From Humibacter albus DSM 18994 (GTDB lineage Bacteria > Actinomycetota > Actinomycetes > Actinomycetales > Microbacteriaceae), in the NCBI RefSeq assembly GCF_000421825.1, contig NZ_ATXT01000016.1, forward strand, positions 310,001 through 374,000: a DNA stretch of 64,000 nucleotides, read 5' to 3'. The notes under the pieces are model-generated. The model saw only the letters and a list, made by a program, of their open reading frames with translations. It had not been told where the DNA came from and made no database searches. The position numbers were made by a program, and so were the translations under genes. This document shows positions 59,842-64,000 of this stretch, piece after piece. Position 1 is the stretch's first letter. Every line of letters begins with the position of its first letter.

Positions 59842-60435
59842 CTATCGCGACTTGCGCCACCAGCGGCGGCGATGGGCTCGCTCGGCCGCCTCTGCGGCCC
59901 GCCGCTCCTGCTCGGCCGCCCGTTCCGCGGCTCGTCGCCGATCGCGGCGCTCTTCCCAGGCCGCCACCTCGGCGTCGATGTCGCGAGTGGGCGTGACCAC
60001 CGGCGGGCCACCGAGAAGCTGCCTGCGGGCTTCGACCACGCGCCGGTTGAAGTCCTCGAGCGCATCGCGCACATCCGATTCGCGCACGAGAGCGTCGAGG
60101 CGGTCGTCGAGCTCGACGTTCTCTACGCGCAGAGTGAGTGCAGGGGGACCGAGCCCCGTCAACCGTTCGGTCTCGATCTTGCGGCGTATCCACCAGTCCG
60201 GATCATGCGGATGGCCGAGCCCCTCGAGCGGCTTGCGCGCGCCGGGAAGGTCGTCGAACTCGCCGCGGCGGATCGCCTGCTGGATGGCCGTCTCCACGTA
60301 GGCGGCGCGCTGCAGATCACTCGGGCCGGCGGCGCCTGCCCCGCTCTGGGCGGCATCATCGGGGTCGTCCCCGGATGCCTTCCCCAGCTTCTCGAGCCGG
60401 TAGCGGGCTGCCTCCACCCGCCGATCGTGGGTCAT
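59842..60435 (-). CDS. DUF1992 (DnaJ-subfamily-C28-like) protein
   Basis: A 197-aa soluble protein. The DUF1992 core is AAYVETAIQQAIRRGEFDDLPGARKPL (about 42-68), then HDPDWWIRRKIETERLTG. The C-terminal third is a charged helix (EERRDRRRAAERAAEQERRAAEAAERAHRRRWW). The same domain occurs in eukaryotic DNAJC28; the bacterial role is unknown. ATG 60435 follows GGAGGA closely. It lies upstream of helR, but an intervening hairpin separates the two. Confidence 0.85.
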   Translation of the reverse strand: MTHDRRVEAARYRLEKLGKASGDDPDDAAQSGAGAAGPSDLQRAAYVETAIQQAIRRGEFDDLPGARKPLEGLGHPHDPDWWIRRKIETERLTGLGPPALTLRVENVELDDRLDALVRESDVRDALEDFNRRVVEARRQLLGGPPVVTPTRDIDAEVAAWEERRDRRRAAERAAEQERRAAEAAERAHRRRWWRKSR

Positions 60436-60561
60436 TCCTCCACGGTAGGCGCTCCGACGCGGCCCGCGTGCGCCGCCGCCACCCTCCGCTCTCACAACCG
60501 GCGATCTGCACAGGCAACTCGTCGCGCTTCGTGACAGCGGAACTGACGCGCCGCCCGCCAC

Positions 60562-61185
60562 TCAGTCCGCGGGCGGCGCGGCTGCTTCCCCGCTGGCGAA
60601 GCCCAGCTGCGCGATCGCCTCGGCCGCGATCCGTTCGGCCTCATCCTGCGTCGCCGCCGAGCGCACGCCGAGCAGCCGTTGACGGTGGCGTTCGCCGAGC
60701 AGCAGCGAGAAGAGCGCGGACGCGAGCCGAGCGGCATCCTCGCCGTATTGGCGAACGAGGTAGGCCCGCAGCGCCGAGATGTGCCGCACGTCCGTCTGGG
60801 CGTGGAATGTGCGAGCGAGTTCCGGGAATCGCGGCGACTCGGCGATCACGAGCCGGTGCAGCCCCACCAGCTCGTCGGAGTGGATGCGGAACACGATGCG
60901 CGCCGAGAGCGCCTGCAGCGTCTCGCCGTCGGTGCCCGGCTCGTGGCTGATGCCGCCGGCCAGGCTCTCCACCATCGCGGCGAACAGCCCCTCCTTGTCG
61001 CCGTAGTCGGTGTAGATGGTGCGCTTCGTGACCCCGGATGCGCGTGCCAGCTCTTCGAGAGTCGACCCCTGGTATCCGCGCTCGAGAAAGATCTGCAGCG
61101 AGCGGTCCAGCATGCGGCGACGGCGCTCCTCCCGCTGCGCCGTCGTGGGACGCCCCCGCCGCGGCTCATCGAGTTCAGCGCCCAT
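60562..61185 (-). CDS. TetR-family regulator, probably controlling itself and pdh
   Basis: 207 aa. The N-terminal HTH is RRRRMLDRSLQIFLERGYQGSTLEELARASGVTKRTIYTDYGDKEGLF, a standard TetR/AcrR motif. The C-terminal dimer/ligand domain (residues ~70-200) includes LHRLVIAESPRFPELARTF, as in the TetR_C-type multidrug and metabolic regulators. ATG 61185, with GAGGGAGAG upstream. Divergent from pdhA across ~210 bp that hold a likely TetR operator (61327-61348). Confidence 0.9.
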   Translation of the reverse strand: MGAELDEPRRGRPTTAQREERRRRMLDRSLQIFLERGYQGSTLEELARASGVTKRTIYTDYGDKEGLFAAMVESLAGGISHEPGTDGETLQALSARIVFRIHSDELVGLHRLVIAESPRFPELARTFHAQTDVRHISALRAYLVRQYGEDAARLASALFSLLLGERHRQRLLGVRSAATQDEAERIAAEAIAQLGFASGEAAAPPAD

Positions 61186-61317
61186 CGGTCTCTCCCTCGA
61201 CTTCTTCCCGGCTGCGGATCCCTCCGCGGCCGGCCCGCGGAACCGCCTGCGGCACCGGATGCGGCGGCGACCACGCAAGACGATTCCAGCGTGCCGATCC
61301 CCGTCACACGGCGTAGT

Positions 61318-61347
61318 ATTGTAGGTAATGATACCCGATAGTGTCAT
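61318..61347 (-). promoter_or_regulatory. Promoter of the TetR gene
   Basis: Minus strand: -10 TACAAT (61318-61323), 18-bp spacer, -35 ATGACA (61342-61347). The -35 lies inside the dyad at 61327-61348, so repressor binding would block it. Confidence 0.55.
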
Positions 61348-61348
61348 T
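61327..61348. promoter_or_regulatory. TetR-type operator between tetR and pdhA
   Basis: AATGATAC, six bases, GTGTCATT: seven of eight positions in each half are symmetric. The site is midway between the divergent tetR and pdhA genes, overlaps the -35 of tetR and lies ~50 bp upstream of pdhA, so it can govern both. Confidence 0.65.
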
Positions 61349-61396
61349 TGACTGATCGATGGCGTTCAGAAGACGCCTCGAAATGAGGAGGACCCC

Positions 61397-62530
61397 ATGG
61401 CCGCTCCGGCGAAGACGACGCGGAGCGCGTCGACTCGCACGGCAGGCAAAGCCGGATCCCGCTCGCCCCGTCGGCCCAAGATCGACGATGCCGAGCGCGC
61501 CCGACTGACCGCGTACTACAAGCAGATGCTGCTGATCCGCCGGTTCGAGGAGCGCGCACAGCGCGCCTACACCGAGGCGCTGATCGGCGGCTACTGCCAC
61601 CTCAACCTCGGCGAAGAGGCTGCGGTGGCCGGTCTGCTCGGCGAGCTGAACCCCGGCGACTACCTGTTCACGAACTACCGCGAGCACGGCTACGCCCTCG
61701 CGCGCGGCATCGACCCGCGCAAGGTGATGGCCGAGCTCTACGGCCGCGTCGACGGCGTCTCCAAGGGCTGGGGCGGATCGATGCACATGTTCGACGTGAC
61801 GCACCGCATGCTCGGCGGATACGGCATCGTCGGCGGCCAGCTGCCGATCGCCACCGGTGCCGCGCTCGCGCTGCAGTACCAGAGCAGGCCCGACATCGTG
61901 ATGTGCACCATGGGCGACGGCACCGTCGCCACCGGCGCATTCCACGAGTCGCTGAACCTCGCCGGTCTCTGGGACCTCCCGATCGTGTACGTCATCATCA
62001 ACAACGGCCTGGGCATGGGCACGGATGTCGCCCACTCGTCCGCCGAGCCCGACCTGTACAAGCGGGGTGCGGCCTACCGCATCGAATCCGCGCGCGTGAA
62101 CGGACTCGACCCCGAGGAAGCCGCGGCCGGCGCGAAGCGTGCGGTCGAGGTGGCCCGCGGCGGCCGTCCCTACCTGCTCGAGGTGATGACCGAGCGCCTG
62201 CGCGGCCACTCCGTCGTCGACCCCGCCAAGTACCGCAGCCCCGAGGACGTCGCGGCGCTCAAGCTGAACGACCCGGTGCAGACCTTCGCGGCCAAGCTGA
62301 AGGACGCCGGCGTTCTCGATGACGACGCCGTGGCCGAGTTCGACCGCGAGGCGATCGCGATCGTGGATGACGCGGCGGCGTTCGCGGCGGATTCTCCGAC
62401 ACCCGAGACATCCACTCTCTTCGACTACACCTACGCCACCCCGGTGCCGAACGATTCACGTCGTTACCCGGGCGAGGCGCTCTTCCCGGCACTGCCGGTC
62501 GCGGCCGGCGCCGCGGGGAGGAACGCATGA
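61397..62530 (+). CDS. pdhA: Pyruvate dehydrogenase E1 alpha subunit
   Basis: A 377-aa ThDP-dependent decarboxylase chain. After a basic ~35-residue N-terminus (KTTRSASTRTAGKAGSRSPRR), LTAYYKQMLLIRRFEERAQRAY and LGEEAAVAGLLGEL are E1 alpha. The ThDP motif GDGTVATGAFHESLN ... NNGLGMGT and ERLRGHSVVDPAKYRS are PDH-specific. ATG 61397 has GAGGAGGA upstream. The pdhB ATG overlaps its stop. The complex feeds acetyl-CoA, or may act on acetoin; PDH is preferred because the third gene is a PDH-type E2. Confidence 0.92.
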   Translation: MAAPAKTTRSASTRTAGKAGSRSPRRPKIDDAERARLTAYYKQMLLIRRFEERAQRAYTEALIGGYCHLNLGEEAAVAGLLGELNPGDYLFTNYREHGYALARGIDPRKVMAELYGRVDGVSKGWGGSMHMFDVTHRMLGGYGIVGGQLPIATGAALALQYQSRPDIVMCTMGDGTVATGAFHESLNLAGLWDLPIVYVIINNGLGMGTDVAHSSAEPDLYKRGAAYRIESARVNGLDPEEAAAGAKRAVEVARGGRPYLLEVMTERLRGHSVVDPAKYRSPEDVAALKLNDPVQTFAAKLKDAGVLDDDAVAEFDREAIAIVDDAAAFAADSPTPETSTLFDYTYATPVPNDSRRYPGEALFPALPVAAGAAGRNA

Positions 62531-63522
62531 CCGAGATGACCTACCGTCAGGCGCTGCACGACACGCTGCGCTCCGAGCTGCAGCGGGACGAGAACGTCAT
62601 GCTGATGGGCGAGGAGATCGGCATCTTCGACGGCTCCTACAAGATCACCGCCGGCCTGCTCAAGGAGTTCGGCGAGCGCCGCGTGCGCGACACCCCGATC
62701 GAAGAGCTCGGCTTCACGGGCGCCGCGATCGGCGCCGCGATGCTCGGTCTGCGTCCCGTCGTCGAGATCATGACGATCAACTTCTCGCTCCTCGCGCTCG
62801 ATCAGATCGTGAACCATGCGGCCAAGATCCACGGCATGTTCGGCGGCCAGATGAGCGTTCCGATGGTCATCCGCACGCCCGGCGGCGGCGGACAGCAGCT
62901 GGGTGCCTCGCACTCGCAGAACATCGAGCTGTACTACGCGTTCGTGCCGGGTCTGAAGGTGGTCGCGCCGTCGACGCCGGCCGAGGCGAAGGCGCTGCTG
63001 ATGGCATCCATTCGGGATGACGACCCCGTGCTGTTCCTCGAGAACCTGGCGCTCTACAACACGAAGGGCGAGGTTCCCGACGGCCTCGAGCCTGCCGTGA
63101 TCGGCAAGGCGAAGGTGACACGCGAAGGCAAAGACCTCACGCTCATCGGATACTCGCGGATGGCGCTGGTCGCCCAGCAGGTGGCCGATCGCCTCGCCGA
63201 GAGCGAGGGCCTCGACATCGAGGTCATCGACCTGCGCAGCCTGCGCCCGCTCGACCGCGACACCGTGGTCGAGTCGGTGAAGAAGACCAACGCGGCCGTC
63301 GTGCTCGAAGACGACTGGCTGACCTACGGAATCGGTGCCGAGATCGCGGCCACGATCTCGGACGGCGCCTTCGACTACCTGGATGCTCCCGTGCGGCGCG
63401 TCGCAATGGCCGAGGTGCCGATGCCCTACGCGAAACCGCTCGAGACCGCGGCGCTGCCCTCCGTGGACGACGTGATCAACGCCGTGCACGAGACGCTCGA
63501 CGCCGTCGGACGCCGTCGCTGA
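62527..63522 (+). CDS. pdhB: Pyruvate dehydrogenase E1 beta subunit
   Basis: 331 aa. [20 protein letters not shown] and [28 protein letters not shown] are the ThDP/alpha-contact region, [28 protein letters not shown] the substrate side, and [25 protein letters not shown] the C-domain. The [13 protein letters not shown] loop with no EHHQ-type His pair differs from the branched-chain-type beta at 39427. ATGA overlap with pdhA; the E2 gene starts 36 bp on. Confidence 0.93.
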   Translation: MTEMTYRQALHDTLRSELQRDENVMLMGEEIGIFDGSYKITAGLLKEFGERRVRDTPIEELGFTGAAIGAAMLGLRPVVEIMTINFSLLALDQIVNHAAKIHGMFGGQMSVPMVIRTPGGGGQQLGASHSQNIELYYAFVPGLKVVAPSTPAEAKALLMASIRDDDPVLFLENLALYNTKGEVPDGLEPAVIGKAKVTREGKDLTLIGYSRMALVAQQVADRLAESEGLDIEVIDLRSLRPLDRDTVVESVKKTNAAVVLEDDWLTYGIGAEIAATISDGAFDYLDAPVRRVAMAEVPMPYAKPLETAALPSVDDVINAVHETLDAVGRRR

Positions 63523-63557
63523 CAGCGGACGCTCACGGCGACAGACAAGGAACCGTC

Positions 63558-64000
63558 ATGAAACAGATCACGATGCCGCGCCTCTCCGACACCATGGAAG
63601 AGGGCGCCATCTCCACCTGGAACAAGAAGGTCGGCGACAAGGTCGAGCCCGGCGACGTTCTCGTCGAGATCGAGACCGACAAGGCCAACATGGACTTCGA
63701 GGCCTACGAGTCGGGAACGCTCACGAAGATCCTGGTGCCCGAGGGTCAGACCGTCGCGATCGGGACTCCGATTGCGGAGCTCGACGGTGAACCGGCCGGC
63801 TCCGGCGACGACGACGCGGCTCCGGCCGCGGGTGCGGAGCCCGGGACCGCCGCAGAGCCGGAGGCCGGCGCCGCCGCATCCGCGGGATCGGAGACCGCCA
63901 CCGCCGAAGAGACGACGCCCGCCGACGCCGAGACGCCAACGCAGGCACCGGCGCAGGCTGCTGCCCCGGAAGCGGATTCGGCAGACACCGCAGCTTCGAC
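63558..64000 (+). CDS. pdhC: Pyruvate dehydrogenase E2, cut by the window edge
   Basis: 147 codons remain. [20 protein letters not shown] opens a lipoyl domain with the lipoylated Lys in [17 protein letters not shown] (residue ~43). A Gly/Ala/Glu/Asp-rich linker starts near residue 80 and runs off the window, so the subunit-binding and catalytic domains are not seen. AAGGA lies 8 bases before ATG 63558. Third gene of pdhABC, so the operon encodes a complete E1-E2. Confidence 0.9.
   Translation, partial: MKQITMPRLSDTMEEGAISTWNKKVGDKVEPGDVLVEIETDKANMDFEAYESGTLTKILVPEGQTVAIGTPIAELDGEPAGSGDDDAAPAAGAEPGTAAEPEAGAAASAGSETATAEETTPADAETPTQAPAQAAAPEADSADTAAS

Overview
The window is very GC-rich, tightly packed DNA from an actinobacterium, most likely a Microbacteriaceae-type organism. 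This rests on gene content and style rather than any database match: an FprA-type ferredoxin reductase, a Streptomyces-like HelR helicase with its rifamycin-associated element, a WXG100-like protein, a bifunctional-type dCTP deaminase, many GTG starts, many ATGA/GTGA overlaps and several apparently leaderless genes. There is no phage, insertion sequence or CRISPR array. The only trace of mobility is a duplicated tRNA-Gly 3' end.

Layout. 1-10.4 kb: YhgE/Pip fragment and an MMPL exporter carrying a decayed ABC-ATPase-like tail, two MFS transporters, a Gfo/Idh oxidoreductase, dcd plus a small coupled gene, and a GH15 hydrolase. 10.6-17 kb: tRNA-Gly(CCC), then an assimilatory sulfur operon (sulfite reductase, APS-type reductase, cobA, fprA, 7Fe ferredoxin) divergent from a sirohydrochlorin chelatase. 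17-26 kb: a CtpE-like P-type ATPase, an uncharacterised coupled four-gene envelope operon (20785-23949) ending in an OmpA-like lipoprotein, a DinB protein and a serine hydrolase. 26-36 kb: a Pif1-like helicase coupled to a CopD-CtaG fusion, an HU protein, cysteine-free L28-L33-S14, and a coupled zinc operon znuA-znuC-znuB-zur with a Zur-box-like dyad. 36-43 kb: exonuclease, membrane protein, and hisC with a branched-chain-type 2-oxoacid dehydrogenase operon. 43-49 kb: a WXG100-like protein paired with a hydrolase, a low-Mr tyrosine phosphatase coupled to purB, and two small membrane proteins. 49-57 kb: a repeat-laden PrmC-like methyltransferase coupled to an XRE regulator, ilvD, MFS, TMEM175-like channel, GrpB-like protein and thioesterase. 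57-64 kb: helR with its element, a DUF1992 protein, and a TetR regulator divergent from pdhA-pdhB-pdhC, which is cut by the window edge.

The most unusual material is non-coding. Two loci 32 kb apart (17010-17082 and 49001-49073) carry the same 73-nt element, built as 28-nt arm, 17-nt loop, 28-nt arm. The loop start and outer left arm are conserved while the middle of the arms differs. The second copy is joined to a 60-bp tandem array. At least six other intergenic spaces contain unrelated short-period GC-rich tandem repeats, and similar expansions occur inside the znuB tail and the PrmC-like gene. The best candidate for an undescribed protein system is the four-gene operon at 20785-23949.
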